A DNA stretch of 64,000 nucleotides from Betaproteobacteria bacterium (GCA_005881575.1 VBCA01000002.1:86078-150077); one strand, 5' to 3'; shown: positions 1 through 10,400, counted from the stretch's first letter. Notes: generated by a model from the letters alone, not told the origin. Program-made: numbers and translations.

Positions 1-1452
1 CTGCCGAGCGAGGACGCCGGGCAGCTTTTCTGCTTCATCGAGGCGCCTCAGGACATTTCCTTCGACGCCATGGTGACGTATCAGCGCTCCGTGCTGGAGA
101 TCCTCCGCGCCGATCCCAACATCGAAGCCGTGACCGGGTTCCTGGGCGCAACCTCGTTCAATCCCTCGCTCAACGTCGGCCGCGCCACCATGACCTTGAA
201 GCCGCGCTCCCAGCGCAAGTCGGCGGACGAGGTCGTGCGGAGTCTGCGCCCGAAGCTCGCCAATATGATGGGAATCAAGGTTTTCATCCAGAACGTGCCG
301 GCGATCCGCATCGGCGGCCAGCTCACCAAGAGTCAGTACCAGTATGTAGTTCAAGGCGCGAGCACCGAGGAGTTGTACCACTGGGTGCCGGTCGTCGAGG
401 AGAAGCTCAAGACCCTGCCGGAGCTGCTCGACGTGTCGAGCGACCTGCAGATCGCCCGCCCGCAAGTCAACGTCGAGATCGACCGCGAAAAGGCCTCCGC
501 ACTCGGCGTGAGCCCGCAGCAGATCGAAGCGGCGCTCGCCAACGCCTACGGCTCGCGCCAGGTCTCGAACATCTATACCGCCACCAACCAGTACTTCGTG
601 ATTCTCGAGCTCGAGCCGAGGTACCAGCGCGATCCCGCGGCGCTGTCGATGCTCTACGTGCGCTCCTCGAGCGGCGCTCTGGTGCCGCTCAATGCGGTGG
701 CGAAGCTCACTTACGGCGTCGGCCCGATGAGCGTCAGCCATCTCGGCCAGCTGCCCTCGGTTACCATTTCTTTCGACCTGCAGCAAGACGTGGCCCTCTC
801 CCAGGCGATCGCCCTGATCCAGAAGGCGGCGGACGAGCTGCAGGTGCCGCCCACGCTGAACGCGAGATTCACGGGCACTGCGCAGGCGTTTCAAGCTTCG
901 CTCCAAGGCATGGGCATCCTGCTGGTGCTCTCCATTCTGGTGATCTACCTGGTGCTCGGCATCCTGTACGAGAGCTTCATCCACCCGCTCACGATTCTCT
1001 CCGGACTGCCGACCGCGGGTCTCGGAGCGCTGGTGACTTTGTGGGCGTTCAACATCGAGCTCAACATGTACGCATTCGTCGGCATCATCATGCTGGTGGG
1101 CATCGTCAAGAAGAACGCCATCATGATGATCGACTTCGCGATCGAGGCGCAGCGCAAGGACGGCAAGCCCGCCCACGAGGCCATTTACCAGGCCTGCATG
1201 ATCCGCTTCCGGCCGATCATGATGACGACCTTCGCCGCGTTGATGGGGAGCCTGCCGATCGCCCTGTCTTTCGGCGCGGGCGGGGACGCGCGCCGTCCAC
1301 TCGGACTAGCGGTCGTTGGAGGACTCGTGCTCTCGCAGTTCCTGACCCTCTTCATCACGCCCGTGATCTACCTCTACTTCGAGCGCTTGCAGGAATGGTT
1401 GGCGCAACGGCGCGAGACACACCAGATCGCAAAGTTGGGTGCCGCCGACTAG
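1..1452 (+). CDS. RND multidrug/HAE1-family efflux permease, C-terminal half (5' end outside window)
   Basis: The frame is open from base 1, upstream of the first ATG at 70, and begins with LPSEDAGQ, which resembles the periplasmic porter segment at the middle of AcrB-type pumps. About 483 codons remain, matching the C-terminal half of a protein of about 1040 residues. After a periplasmic stretch come the hydrophobic helices of the second transmembrane bundle, including [14 protein letters not shown] and [14 protein letters not shown], both typical of inner-membrane proton-driven RND exporters. It would work with a periplasmic adaptor and an outer-membrane channel, which should lie upstream. 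The substrate cannot be read from this fragment. The gene ends at TAG and is convergent with the anti-sigma gene. Confidence 0.93.
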   Translation: MPSEDAGQLFCFIEAPQDISFDAMVTYQRSVLEILRADPNIEAVTGFLGATSFNPSLNVGRATMTLKPRSQRKSADEVVRSLRPKLANMMGIKVFIQNVPAIRIGGQLTKSQYQYVVQGASTEELYHWVPVVEEKLKTLPELLDVSSDLQIARPQVNVEIDREKASALGVSPQQIEAALANAYGSRQVSNIYTATNQYFVILELEPRYQRDPAALSMLYVRSSSGALVPLNAVAKLTYGVGPMSVSHLGQLPSVTISFDLQQDVALSQAIALIQKAADELQVPPTLNARFTGTAQAFQASLQGMGILLVLSILVIYLVLGILYESFIHPLTILSGLPTAGLGALVTLWAFNIELNMYAFVGIIMLVGIVKKNAIMMIDFAIEAQRKDGKPAHEAIYQACMIRFRPIMMTTFAALMGSLPIALSFGAGGDARRPLGLAVVGGLVLSQFLTLFITPVIYLYFERLQEWLAQRRETHQIAKLGAAD

Positions 1453-1495
1453 GCCATCGGCTCGACGAGCTGAGCCGGAGTACCACCTTCGGCGA

Positions 1496-2236
1496 TCACG
1501 GATTGAGCTGCTTGTAGACGACTTCGGCGACCTGGAGCAGTTGTTCCTTTCTTATCTCGCCTGAAAGGGCGTACCCGAAATTGCCGTCGACCCAATAGAA
1601 GACCGACACGCGGTCCTCCTGGCTGAAGCGGAAAGCGGTGTCGCGCGGCTCCCCTCTTTGCCTCGAGACATACAGCGTCAGGCGCTGACCGCGCGTATCC
1701 TGATACATGAACTGCGCGACTGGCCCCTGCGGTCCGGAGAGCAGCCGCCCACCCACAAGTTCGTAACCGAGCGGCGCGAGCTTGGGCGCTTTCAAAGTGG
1801 TCCCAAGACGCTTGGACAGCCAGTTCACGAGATGCTCTTCCTCGCCGGCGGGCACCTCCACCGGATGGCGTACCTCGGGCGAGTACACCACGTGCGCGGT
1901 CGCCGCCAAGCGCGCGAGCGAAACCGGCGGCATCTGCGGGGTGTTGAACATTCCACGAACGATCCAGCCGAGTCCGATTCCGAGCGCGAATATCGCGGCG
2001 GCGGCGGCGTAGCGGAGCCCCGCGTGCGGGCGCACCGCAAGCAGGGCCGCCGGTACGGGCTCGTCGAGCACGGGGTTGTACAGCGAACGGAGCAGGGCGT
2101 TTTGCTCGGCGTACGCGCGCAGCCGCTCCGCGTCCTCCGGATGGGAAGCGAGCCAGGCCTCGATCTCGGCGCGAGCGCCCTCGGAGAGCGCACCGTCGAT
2201 GTAGGTGTGCAGTTCAGCCTCGGCGAGCGGCTTCAC
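1496..2236 (-). CDS. Membrane-bound anti-sigma factor (COG5662-like)
   Basis: A 246-residue protein. The N-terminal 60 residues (AELHTYIDGALSEG...) are a short helical anti-sigma domain that would hold the partner sigma factor. A single membrane span lies near residues 73-95 (YAAAAAIFALGIGLGWIV), followed by a periplasmic domain of about 150 residues. The start is a GTG whose GTGA overlaps the sigma-factor stop by 4 nt, so the two are translationally coupled. No zinc-binding HxxxCxxC is visible, so this is not a ZAS-type anti-sigma. The inducing signal is unknown. Confidence 0.85.
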   Translation of the reverse strand: MKPLAEAELHTYIDGALSEGARAEIEAWLASHPEDAERLRAYAEQNALLRSLYNPVLDEPVPAALLAVRPHAGLRYAAAAAIFALGIGLGWIVRGMFNTPQMPPVSLARLAATAHVVYSPEVRHPVEVPAGEEEHLVNWLSKRLGTTLKAPKLAPLGYELVGGRLLSGPQGPVAQFMYQDTRGQRLTLYVSRQRGEPRDTAFRFSQEDRVSVFYWVDGNFGYALSGEIRKEQLLQVAEVVYKQLNP

Positions 2237-2730
2237 TTCACGACTTTCAGAGGCATCACGCCCTGAGCCCCGAGCAGCTGGCGCATGCGTTCGCGCGCCC
2301 GCGACAGTCGCGACATGACAGTGCCTATGGGAATTTCCAGAGCACCGCTGACCTCCTCGTAAGTCAGCTGCTCCACCGCCACCAGCAGCACGACCTCCCG
2401 CTGCTCCGGCGAGAGGGAACGCAGCACACGGTCCACGTCCTGCAGCTCGAGCTGCTCGCTCTGGGTCGCGCGAACCGACACGGCAGGTACTTCTTCCATC
2501 GCCTGCTCAATTTCGTAGCGGCGGCGCCTTGCTTGATTTACGAACACGTTATGCATGATCGTGAACAGCCACGCCCTCAGATCGCTTCCCGGGCGCCAAA
2601 GATAGAACTTGTTCCAGGCGCGCTCCAGGGTGTCCTGAACCAGGTCGTCCGCGACGTAGCGGTCGCCCACGAGCGCGCGGGCGTAGCGCCGCAGCCGGGG
2701 GATGTGCTCGATGATGAGTCGACGATCCAT
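2233..2730 (-). CDS. ECF-family RNA polymerase sigma factor
   Basis: A 165-residue sigma-70 family protein of ECF size. Region 2 is at residues 10-80 (VADDLVQDTLERAW, DLRAWLFTIMHNVF) and region 4 at 105-160 (SLSPEQREVVLLVAVEQLTYEEV, GTVMSRLSRARERM helix-turn-helix). It would direct RNA polymerase to a small regulon when released by the anti-sigma factor encoded immediately downstream with a 4-nt overlap. Autoregulation is likely from the family, but I could not identify an ECF promoter in the 280 bp upstream. Confidence 0.94.
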   Translation of the reverse strand: MDRRLIIEHIPRLRRYARALVGDRYVADDLVQDTLERAWNKFYLWRPGSDLRAWLFTIMHNVFVNQARRRRYEIEQAMEEVPAVSVRATQSEQLELQDVDRVLRSLSPEQREVVLLVAVEQLTYEEVSGALEIPIGTVMSRLSRARERMRQLLGAQGVMPLKVVK

Positions 2731-3010
2731 CTCCTGCGCATTCTAGCGCGCGGCAGGCTTTTTCGGGAACGCTTCGCCCGCTGGGAACCGCGGGGCTACG
2801 CACGAACGCCGTCGCTGCCAGGCGAGGGATGCCGACTTTATTCACTGCCCTCCCCGAAAAAAGAGAACCTGCGATACAAACGCGCGGCTTGGCGCATTTA
2901 TTCCGCAGGTTGCGGCAGCCTCCGTGGAATTCTACCGGGCGCGGCCTGGGTAAACACGAGGCCAGCCCCCGCTATTCCAGTTCGGGAGGCGCGTTTTCGG
3001 AGGGCGGGAA
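2731..3010. other. Intergenic stretch upstream of the sigma factor, no gene seen
   Basis: About 280 bases between the divergent side of the sigma-factor gene and the terminator of cytochrome c4. The track ORFs here have no family-like features and are overlaps of the sigma gene's upstream DNA. It should hold the promoter of the sigma/anti-sigma pair, but no convincing -35/-10 was picked out. Confidence 0.5.
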
Positions 3011-3016
3011 ATGAAA

Positions 3017-3037
3017 GAGGGTGGCTCCGCCACCCTC
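3017..3037 (-). terminator. Rho-independent-like terminator of cytochrome c4
   Basis: A 9-bp perfect stem GAGGGTGGC/GCCACCCTC with a 3-nt loop, just downstream of the cytochrome c4 stop. On the minus strand it is followed by TTTCATTT, a weak U-tract. Confidence 0.7.
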
Positions 3038-3062
3038 GACTCAGGTCATTGCAACGCGAGGA

Positions 3063-3698
3063 TCACCCGCGGAGGCCGGCGATGTAATCGGCCACCGCGC
3101 GAATTTCAGGATCGCTCATCCTTGCAGCGATCGCTTGCATCATCTTGTTCGCGTCGTTCCTGCGTTCACCCGAGCGAAACGCTTTCAGCTGCGCTTCGGT
3201 GTACTCGGCGTACTGCCCTGCGAGGCGCGGGTATTGCGCAGGCAGACCGGCCCCGCTCGCGCCGTGGCAGGCAGCACACGCAGGAAGGCCCTTGGTCACG
3301 TCGCCGCCGCGCCAGATTTTTCGACCGAGCGCGAGCGCTTCCTGGTTTTTCAACACGCCCGGCATGGCACGTTGCGCGGCGTAATACGCCGCCACATCGC
3401 GCATGTCTCCGGCGGAGAGGTTGGCAACCATGCCGCCCATGATCGGGTTTTCCCGCTCGGCCCTGTTTTCTGCAGCGGGCTTGAAATTGGCGAGTTGCTT
3501 CTGCAGGTATTCGGGCACTTGGCTGGCCAGCTTCGGATTGGCGGGAGTCGGGCTGTTGCCGTCGGCACCGTGGCAAGCCGCGCAAACCTTGTTGGCGATG
3601 CTTTGGCCCTTGGCGGAATCAGCTTTGGCCGCGGGCTCCGCGGCGGCAAGCGGGCCGGCGCAAATCGCAAAGCTCAAAAGCGCCAACGCTCGTTTCAT
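3063..3698 (-). CDS. Cytochrome c4, periplasmic di-heme electron carrier
   Basis: A 211-residue protein beginning MKRALALLSFAICAGPLAAA, a Sec signal peptide. Two c-heme motifs (CAACHGADGN and CAACHGASGAG) sit in two similar halves of about 90 residues, the hallmark of cytochrome c4. It shuttles electrons in the periplasm, usually between the bc1 complex and terminal oxidases. I chose the ATG at 3698 rather than the longer track start (3728) because GGAGG lies about 9 nt upstream and the signal peptide then starts correctly. It is a single-gene unit, closed by the hairpin downstream. Confidence 0.93.
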   Translation of the reverse strand: MKRALALLSFAICAGPLAAAEPAAKADSAKGQSIANKVCAACHGADGNSPTPANPKLASQVPEYLQKQLANFKPAAENRAERENPIMGGMVANLSAGDMRDVAAYYAAQRAMPGVLKNQEALALGRKIWRGGDVTKGLPACAACHGASGAGLPAQYPRLAGQYAEYTEAQLKAFRSGERRNDANKMMQAIAARMSDPEIRAVADYIAGLRG

Positions 3699-3765
3699 GC
3701 CTTTTTTCCTCCGCGAGCCTTCGCTCAAAAGGCTGATATTCTAGCAAAACCGGTTGCCCCGACTC

Positions 3766-4485
3766 ATGTCACTCTTCCGCAGTGCTTGCTTCTTCAAAAG
3801 CGTTGCCTCGCTAGCGGACGCTCCGGCGAGCGTCGGTGAAATCGCTTTCGTCGGTCGATCGAACACGGGCAAATCAAGCGCCATCAACGCGCTGACGGGG
3901 AGTCAATTGGCGTTCGTGAGCAAGACTCCCGGACGCACTCGACTCATCAATTACTACGCGTTGGGCGGGGAGCGATTCTTCGTGGATCTACCTGGCTACG
4001 GCTACGCCCGGGTTCCCGAGGCGACGCGCGCGCCCTGGGAAAGACTGCTGGGCGGCTATCTCCAGACGCGCGCACCGCTGTGCGGGCTGACCGTAGTGAT
4101 GGACGTGCGGCAGGCGCTGACCGAGCTCGATCAACGCATGCTCGGATGGTTTCGTCCCACGGGGAAACCGGTGCATGTGCTGCTCACCAAAGCGGATAAA
4201 CTGTCCCGGGAAGCTGCGCAGAAAATCCTGCGCCGAGTCGAAGCGGAACTTGCGGTGCTCGCACCCAATGCTTCGGTGCAGTTGTTCTCGAGTCTCAAGA
4301 GATCCGGCCTGGAGCAGGCCGCGGCGGTGCTGCTAGGGTGGCTGGACGCACGCGCGCCAGGGGCCTTGGGGGTGGCCCTTGGCCGAGAGCCGAATGAAAA
4401 CCCCCGGCAAGACCGGGGGTGGAGAAATAAAAGCCCCCGGGCCAAAAGGGGAAATCAGCCCGGGGCAAAATGCCTTAAGGTTTAA
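3766..4485 (+). CDS. engB: Ribosome-biogenesis GTPase EngB (YihA/YsxC), with odd C-terminal tail
   Basis: GTPase needed for late assembly of the 50S subunit. The P-loop GRSNTGKSS, the switch region TPGRTRLINYY, G3 DLPGYG and G4 TKADKL are all present. The ATG at 3766 (MSLFRSACFF) is preferred over the TTG at 3754 given by the track. The body ends near residue 205, as usual, but the frame then continues for about 35 residues of low-complexity basic sequence translated straight through two GC hairpins. One base shift near the end would give a TGA directly before the first hairpin. The tail may therefore reflect a frameshift or sequence error. Confidence 0.93.
   Translation: MSLFRSACFFKSVASLADAPASVGEIAFVGRSNTGKSSAINALTGSQLAFVSKTPGRTRLINYYALGGERFFVDLPGYGYARVPEATRAPWERLLGGYLQTRAPLCGLTVVMDVRQALTELDQRMLGWFRPTGKPVHVLLTKADKLSREAAQKILRRVEAELAVLAPNASVQLFSSLKRSGLEQAAAVLLGWLDARAPGALGVALGREPNENPRQDRGWRNKSPRAKRGNQPGAKCLKV
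4396..4480 (+). terminator. Two GC-rich hairpins at the end of engB
   Basis: CCCCCGG-caaga-CCGGGGG (4401-4419) is followed by a second stem formed by GCCCCCGGGC and GCCCGGGGC. This is the place and form of the terminator expected between engB and hemB, yet it lies inside the annotated reading frame of engB. Neither stem has a clean run of Ts after it. Confidence 0.5.
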
Positions 4486-4597
4486 GGCATCCCGCTCAGG
4501 GAGGAGAAGCGGGAGACGACCGAAGTCGCCTACAGCATGGGAGTCCTCGCGAAGGGAAAGGTTCCCGCGGCGCGCCTACCAAAATATAAGCGACTGA

Positions 4598-5629
<1,032 letters not shown>

Positions 5630-5633
5630 TCCG

Positions 5634-7418
5634 CTAGCGCAGTGCCAGATCGAGCGACTGGATGAATTTATCCGGCGACTGATAGCCGATCACGCGCAGG
5701 CCTTCGATTTCCCGCCCGCTCGCGTCGAAGAAGACGATCCCCGGCGGCCCGAACAGCCGATAGCGCTTTAGAAGCACCTTGTCCTCCGCGTTGTTGGCAG
5801 TGACGTCCGCGCGCAGCAGCGTCATCCCGGCCAAACGCGCCTGAACTCGCGGATCGCTGAAGGTGAAGCGCTCCATTTCCTTGCACGACACGCACCAGTC
5901 TGCGTAGAAATCGAGCATCACCGCTTTGTCGGCCGTCTTCAGACGCGCATCCAGATCGGCGAGCGTCCGGACCGTCTCGAAGCGCAGCGACGCCTCCGGC
6001 GATTGCGCGAAAAGGCCGGCAAGAGGTCGCAGGGGATCGCGCGCCCCCGAGAGGGCACCGATGCCTTGCGCGGCCCCGGCAAGCAGCGCGAGGATGCCGA
6101 CCGCCTTCGATAACCGCCTCCATCCGCTGGCGCCTTGGGGAGCGGGCTCGAGCGCGCCCAAGAACACCCCCGATCCGACCAGCACTGCCGCCCACAGCAG
6201 CATCTGCACCGCCGCCGGAATAACCGGGCTGATGATCCAGATCGCAACCGCGAGGAGGAGCACTCCGAAAAACTGCCGGACCGCATGCATCCATTGGCCG
6301 GCCCGCGGCAGGAGCACGCCCTCGGACACCCCTACCAGGACCAGCGGCACGCCCATCCCGATCGCCATCGAGAACAGCGCCGTTCCGCCGAGCAAGACAT
6401 CGCGCGTCTGGCCGATATAGAGCAGCGCCCCGGCAAGAGGTGCGGCGACGCAAGGGGAGACGATCGCGGCCGAGAGCACCCCCATCAGCACCACGGCGCC
6501 CCAGTCCCCGCCCCCCAACCGGTTGCTCGCCGCGGTGAGCCGCATCTGCCAGCTTGAAGGCAACCGCAGCTCGTACAAGCCGAACATGGACAGCGCAAGT
6601 CCCACGAAGACGGCCGCGAACGCTCCCAGCACCCAAGCGTTCTGCAGCGCCGCGGAGAACAGGTTCCCGGAAAACGCCGCGCCAATTCCGATGGCGGTGT
6701 AAGTCACCGCCATGCCGAGGACGTAAGCGATCGAGACGAGCGCGGCGCGCCAGCGCGTCACTTTGCGGCCTTCGCCTACGATGATTCCGGACAGGATCGG
6801 GATCATCGGCAGGACACAAGGGGTAAAGGTGAGCAGAAGCCCGGCGCCGAAAAACACCGCCATGACCAGCCAGAGCCGGCCGGATTCCAGGACACCCGCG
6901 AAACGCACGTCCTCGCTCGCCGCGGTCACGCGTTCCGGTGAAGAAGTAAACGGCTCGTTTTCCTTGAAGATCGACGAGCGCGAGCCGCCCAGCGACGCAA
7001 GGCGAAGGTCGGCGCTTTGCACCTGCGGAACATAGCACACGCCCAGATCGGCACAGCCTTGCGAGGTGACCTGGAGCTTCATGCGCTCGGCGCCAGCCGC
7101 CTCGACCGGTAGGCGTATGCGCACTTCCTTGCGGTAGGTTTCCTGTTTGCCGAGGAACTTGTCCTCGTGGATCTCCCCCTTCGGAAACTGAGCTTGGCCC
7201 AGTGCTACCGAAGCGGGCTCGGCTGCAAAACGGAAGCGCTCGCGATAGAGGTAGTAGCCTTCGGCTATTCCATAGCGGACTTCCACGGTCCGCGCGTCGA
7301 TAGCGCGGGCGGAAAAGCGGAATGCCTTGTCCGGCTCGAGCAGATCGTCGGCGCCCGCCGCACGCGCGGGCGGCAGCGCAGCGAGCAGCAACAGCAAGAT
7401 GAGCAGAAGTCGGTGCAT
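5634..7418 (-). CDS. dsbD: Thiol:disulfide interchange protein DsbD
   Basis: Passes electrons from cytoplasmic thioredoxin across the inner membrane to periplasmic reductases, for example for cytochrome c maturation. 594 residues: a signal peptide (MHRLLLILLLLLAALPPARA), a DsbD-alpha domain (residues 25-150, with the cysteines around QGCADLGVCYVPQ), eight hydrophobic helices (about 175-455, with FTPCVLPMIPIL and SPCVAAPLAGA carrying the membrane cysteine pair), then a C-terminal thioredoxin domain with WCVSCK. All six working cysteines appear present. It lies 3 nt upstream of cutA on the same strand order and converges on hemB. Confidence 0.96.
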   Translation of the reverse strand: MHRLLLILLLLLAALPPARAAGADDLLEPDKAFRFSARAIDARTVEVRYGIAEGYYLYRERFRFAAEPASVALGQAQFPKGEIHEDKFLGKQETYRKEVRIRLPVEAAGAERMKLQVTSQGCADLGVCYVPQVQSADLRLASLGGSRSSIFKENEPFTSSPERVTAASEDVRFAGVLESGRLWLVMAVFFGAGLLLTFTPCVLPMIPILSGIIVGEGRKVTRWRAALVSIAYVLGMAVTYTAIGIGAAFSGNLFSAALQNAWVLGAFAAVFVGLALSMFGLYELRLPSSWQMRLTAASNRLGGGDWGAVVLMGVLSAAIVSPCVAAPLAGALLYIGQTRDVLLGGTALFSMAIGMGVPLVLVGVSEGVLLPRAGQWMHAVRQFFGVLLLAVAIWIISPVIPAAVQMLLWAAVLVGSGVFLGALEPAPQGASGWRRLSKAVGILALLAGAAQGIGALSGARDPLRPLAGLFAQSPEASLRFETVRTLADLDARLKTADKAVMLDFYADWCVSCKEMERFTFSDPRVQARLAGMTLLRADVTANNAEDKVLLKRYRLFGPPGIVFFDASGREIEGLRVIGYQSPDKFIQSLDLALR

Positions 7419-7421
7419 GAG

Positions 7422-7751
7422 CTAAGCCGGCCGCGTTTCCGAATCGATCCAATCGAGGTACGCGGGCAATCCCCCCCTCAATCGGACCGCGATGATCTCC
7501 GGAAGTTCGTAGGGATGACCCGAGCGGATCGCCTCTTCGAGCTCGGCGTAGCGGCCGCCGGTGGTCTTGATGAGCATCGGGAATTCCTCGGCGTCCTCGG
7601 TCTTGCCTTTCCAGCGATAGATCGAGCGGCACGGCGACAGGATGTTGATGCACGCGGCGAGGCGCTTTTCCACGAGCTCGTGCGCGAGCTTCGCCGCGCT
7701 GCCGCGGTCGGGCAGATTGGTGATGACGAGATAGGCCTCCGCGGCCTTCAT
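7422..7751 (-). CDS. cutA: Divalent-ion tolerance protein CutA
   Basis: 109 residues with the whole CutA1 fold: VEKRLAACINI, a tryptophan-containing YRWKGK, and the C-terminal HPYELPEIIAV. A small, stable cytoplasmic trimer linked to copper tolerance in E. coli; its biochemical role is still unclear. The gene sits between an epimerase gene (4-nt overlap, stop of the epimerase over its ATG) and dsbD, a neighbour also linked to CutA in enteric bacteria. The longer ORF in the track is an artefact of the frame extending upstream. Confidence 0.95.
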   Translation of the reverse strand: MKAAEAYLVITNLPDRGSAAKLAHELVEKRLAACINILSPCRSIYRWKGKTEDAEEFPMLIKTTGGRYAELEEAIRSGHPYELPEIIAVRLRGGLPAYLDWIDSETRPA

Positions 7752-8626
7752 GCGGCCTCCCTGATCCGGGGAATGCCGTCTCGCACGGTGGAATAGCGCA
7801 GTCGCACGCCGAGCTGCGTCTTCATGCGCCGGTTGGAAAGGCGTCGCGATTCGCTCATGAAAGAAAGCAGTTCCGGGGGCAGCAGGCGCGCGGCTTCCTC
7901 GCGCGAGACGCGCGGGGGCCGAGCCAGCCCGCTGCGGTCGGCCACGAGGTCGAAAAATTCGCCCATCTTCGTCGGGCCGTCGTCGCTCGCATTGTAGACA
8001 CCGCGCGCGCCCGTCGATTCGAGCGCGGCGACGAGGATTCCGGCGAGATCGTCGGCATGGATGTGATTGGTGTAGACGTCCTCCTCCGGCCGAAGGGCCG
8101 GAGTACCACGCGCCAGGCGCTCGAGCGGCAGACGATCGGAGGCATAAATCCCCGGCACGCGCAGGATCGCGATCTCGACCTGGTTGCGTTCGCCCCAATC
8201 ACCGAGCGCCCGCTCGGCGTCCAGGCGCCGCATGGCGCGTTCGGTTCGCGGATTGGGTGGGCGGGTCTCGTCGACCCATTCACCCGCACAATCGCCGTAT
8301 ACCCCGCTCGTGGAAAGGTACACGAATCTCCGTGGTAACATGGCGCCGCGTCCGCGCGGCGCGAGAGCTGCAAGCAGGCTGCGCATACGAGTATCGAGCG
8401 TTCCGCCTGCGGAGGGCGGCGCGAGATGCGCGATGCGCTCGGCGCAGCCGACTAGCGGCGCGAGCGAGGCGGCATCGTCGAGATCGCCCGCGATTTGCCC
8501 GACCCCGGCTGCATCGATCGCGGGATCGGGCGAGCGCACCAGAGCCGTCACGCGATAGCGACGCTGCAATTCCGGCAGAGCGCGGCGCGCGACGTCACCG
8601 CAACCGACGATGAGCAGATTTTCCAC
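7748..8626 (-). CDS. NAD(P)-dependent epimerase/reductase of the extended SDR family (YeeZ-like)
   Basis: 292 residues with an N-terminal Rossmann strand and a glycine-rich motif (LLIVGCGDVARRAL), and a central YLSTSGVYGDCAGEWVDE segment that supplies the Tyr/Ser of SDR enzymes. The substrate is not identifiable; it may be a nucleotide sugar or a small-molecule reductase substrate. Start is GTG at 8626. It forms a short operon with cutA and dsbD and is divergent from the ferredoxin-reductase gene with only 24 bp between starts. Confidence 0.85.
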   Translation of the reverse strand: MENLLIVGCGDVARRALPELQRRYRVTALVRSPDPAIDAAGVGQIAGDLDDAASLAPLVGCAERIAHLAPPSAGGTLDTRMRSLLAALAPRGRGAMLPRRFVYLSTSGVYGDCAGEWVDETRPPNPRTERAMRRLDAERALGDWGERNQVEIAILRVPGIYASDRLPLERLARGTPALRPEEDVYTNHIHADDLAGILVAALESTGARGVYNASDDGPTKMGEFFDLVADRSGLARPPRVSREEAARLLPPELLSFMSESRRLSNRRMKTQLGVRLRYSTVRDGIPRIREAA

Positions 8627-8650
8627 GAACGGATTCTACCCCGCGCACCG

Positions 8651-9676
8651 ATGACGCATCAGGTCACGATACGCAACACCGACCACCGGTTTCCGGCGCG
8701 GGACGGCTCGACGATCCTCCAATCGGCGCTCGATGCAGGCCTCGTGCTCCCATACGGCTGCCGCGACGGCGCCTGCGGCAGCTGCAAGGGGAAGCTCGTC
8801 GATGGCAGCATCGACTACGGCCGTTACTCGGAAAAGGCGCTCACCGCACAGGAGCGCGCCCAGGGCTACGCGCTCTTCTGCCAAGCGAAGCCCCTGTCGG
8901 ACGTGGCGATCGAGGCCCGCGAAGTGCGCAAGGCGGGCGATATCCAGGTCAGGAAGCTCCCCGCGCGCGTGCAGAAGCTGGAGCGCGCCGCGGACGACGC
9001 CATGATCGTCTACCTGAAGCTCCCCGCGAACGAGCGCCTGATGTTCCTCCCCGGCCAGTACATCGACATCCTCTTGAAGGACGGCACGCGGCGAAGCTTT
9101 TCCATGGCCAACGCGCCGCACGACGACGAGTACGTTCAGCTGCACGTGCGGCACGTGCCGGGCGGCGCGTTCACCGACCACGTGTTCCAGACCATGAAGG
9201 AGCGCGATATCCTGCGCCTCGAAGGGCCGTTCGGAACATTCTTCCTGCGCGAGGAGTCCGCCAAGCCCATCGTGCTCGTTGCCTCCGGCACCGGTTTTGC
9301 GCCGATCAAGGCGCTCATCGAGGCTGCGCTCAGGAAAGGCATTCCCAGGCCGATGACGCTCTACTGGGGAGCGCGACGGCCGAAAGACCTCTATCTCGAC
9401 GCACTGCCCGAACGCTGGGCCGCCGAGCATTCGGGATTTAAGTACGTCCCGGTCATTTCCGACGCTTTGGCTGAAGACCGCTGGGACGGGCGGACCGGAT
9501 TCGTACACCGCGCGGTGATGGAGGACCTATCCGACCTTTCCGGCCACCAGGTGTACGCCTGCGGGGTTCCAATCATGGTCGATTCCGCGCGGCGCGATTT
9601 CATCCAGAGATGCCGGCTGCCCGAAAACGAGTTTTTCGCGGATTCCTTCACCACCGCCGCGGACAAGGCGCCTTAG
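8651..9676 (+). CDS. Ferredoxin-NAD(P)H reductase fusion, CDP-6-deoxy-glucoseen reductase type
   Basis: 341 residues. The N-terminal 90 residues are a plant-type [2Fe-2S] ferredoxin with CRDGACGSCKGK and a fourth cysteine in LFCQAKP. An FAD-binding barrel follows (RRSFSMANAP) and then an NAD(P)-binding domain (VASGTGFAPIKALIE, YWGARRPKDLY). This architecture is annotated as AscD/RfbI-like reductase but is also shared by oxygenase reductases. No dideoxysugar genes are nearby, so a general electron-donor role is at least as likely. The ATG at 8651 fits the domain start; the longer track ORF runs over the epimerase promoter region. Confidence 0.88.
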   Translation: MTHQVTIRNTDHRFPARDGSTILQSALDAGLVLPYGCRDGACGSCKGKLVDGSIDYGRYSEKALTAQERAQGYALFCQAKPLSDVAIEAREVRKAGDIQVRKLPARVQKLERAADDAMIVYLKLPANERLMFLPGQYIDILLKDGTRRSFSMANAPHDDEYVQLHVRHVPGGAFTDHVFQTMKERDILRLEGPFGTFFLREESAKPIVLVASGTGFAPIKALIEAALRKGIPRPMTLYWGARRPKDLYLDALPERWAAEHSGFKYVPVISDALAEDRWDGRTGFVHRAVMEDLSDLSGHQVYACGVPIMVDSARRDFIQRCRLPENEFFADSFTTAADKAP

Positions 9677-9683
9677 CGCCGAG

Positions 9684-10400
9684 CTACCCAGCCGCCTCGC
9701 CGAGATAGGCTTCGCGCACGCGCGGGTCGGCGAGCAAGGCTCGCGCTTCTCCCGAGAGCGTGATCTCCCCGCTTTCCATGACGTAGGCGCGGTGCGCCAG
9801 CGCGAGCGCGCTTCGGGCGTTCTGCTCCACCAGCAGCACAGTGACGCCGCTGCGGTTGATGTCGCGGATCACCTGCAGGATCTTCTGCGCGGCGATCGGG
9901 GCGAGCCCCATGCTCGGCTCATCCAGCGCGAGGAGCTTGGGGCGGCTCATGAGAGCGCGCCCGATGGCGAGCATCTGCTGCTCGCCGCCGGACAGGGTGC
10001 CCGCGGTCTGGCGGCTCCGTTCCGCAAGCCGAGGGAAAATCTCGAACACCCGGGCGCGGTCCGGCTGGACTTCGGCGTCAGCGCGCACGTATGCACCCAT
10101 CGCGAGATTTTCCTCGACGCTCAACCGCGCGAACACGCCGCGTCCCTCGGGCACCATGACGAGCCCCGCGCGCGCGCGCCGGAAAGCGGGAATGCCGGCG
10201 AAATCGCCGCCGTCGAAGCGCACCGCGCCCGGCGCCGTCGGCACGAGGCCCGAGATCGCACGCAGCGTCGAGGATTTTCCTGCACCGTTTGCGCCGATGA
10301 GACACACCATCTCACCCGCGCCGACTTCCAGGTCGATGCCTTTCACGGCGCGGATCCCGCCGTAACGGACCTCCAGGCCGCGAATTTCAAGGAGGCTCAT
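9684..10400 (-). CDS. livF: Branched-chain amino acid ABC transporter ATPase LivF
   Basis: 238-residue ABC ATPase with Walker A GANGAGKSS, signature LSGGEQQMLAIGRAL and Walker B LLALDEPSMGLAP. Last gene of the liv operon; its ATG overlaps the livG stop. With LivG it powers uptake of a branched-chain amino acid or related amide/carboxylate across the inner membrane. The start at 10400 (MSLLEIRGL) is preferred over the longer track ORF. Confidence 0.94.
   Translation of the reverse strand: MSLLEIRGLEVRYGGIRAVKGIDLEVGAGEMVCLIGANGAGKSSTLRAISGLVPTAPGAVRFDGGDFAGIPAFRRARAGLVMVPEGRGVFARLSVEENLAMGAYVRADAEVQPDRARVFEIFPRLAERSRQTAGTLSGGEQQMLAIGRALMSRPKLLALDEPSMGLAPIAAQKILQVIRDINRSGVTVLLVEQNARSALALAHRAYVMESGEITLSGEARALLADPRVREAYLGEAAG

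Noticed and set aside
5668-7653. 661-residue minus-strand ORF over dsbD
   Set aside because: Arg/Gly/Ala-rich out-of-frame shadow of dsbD and cutA without any domain.
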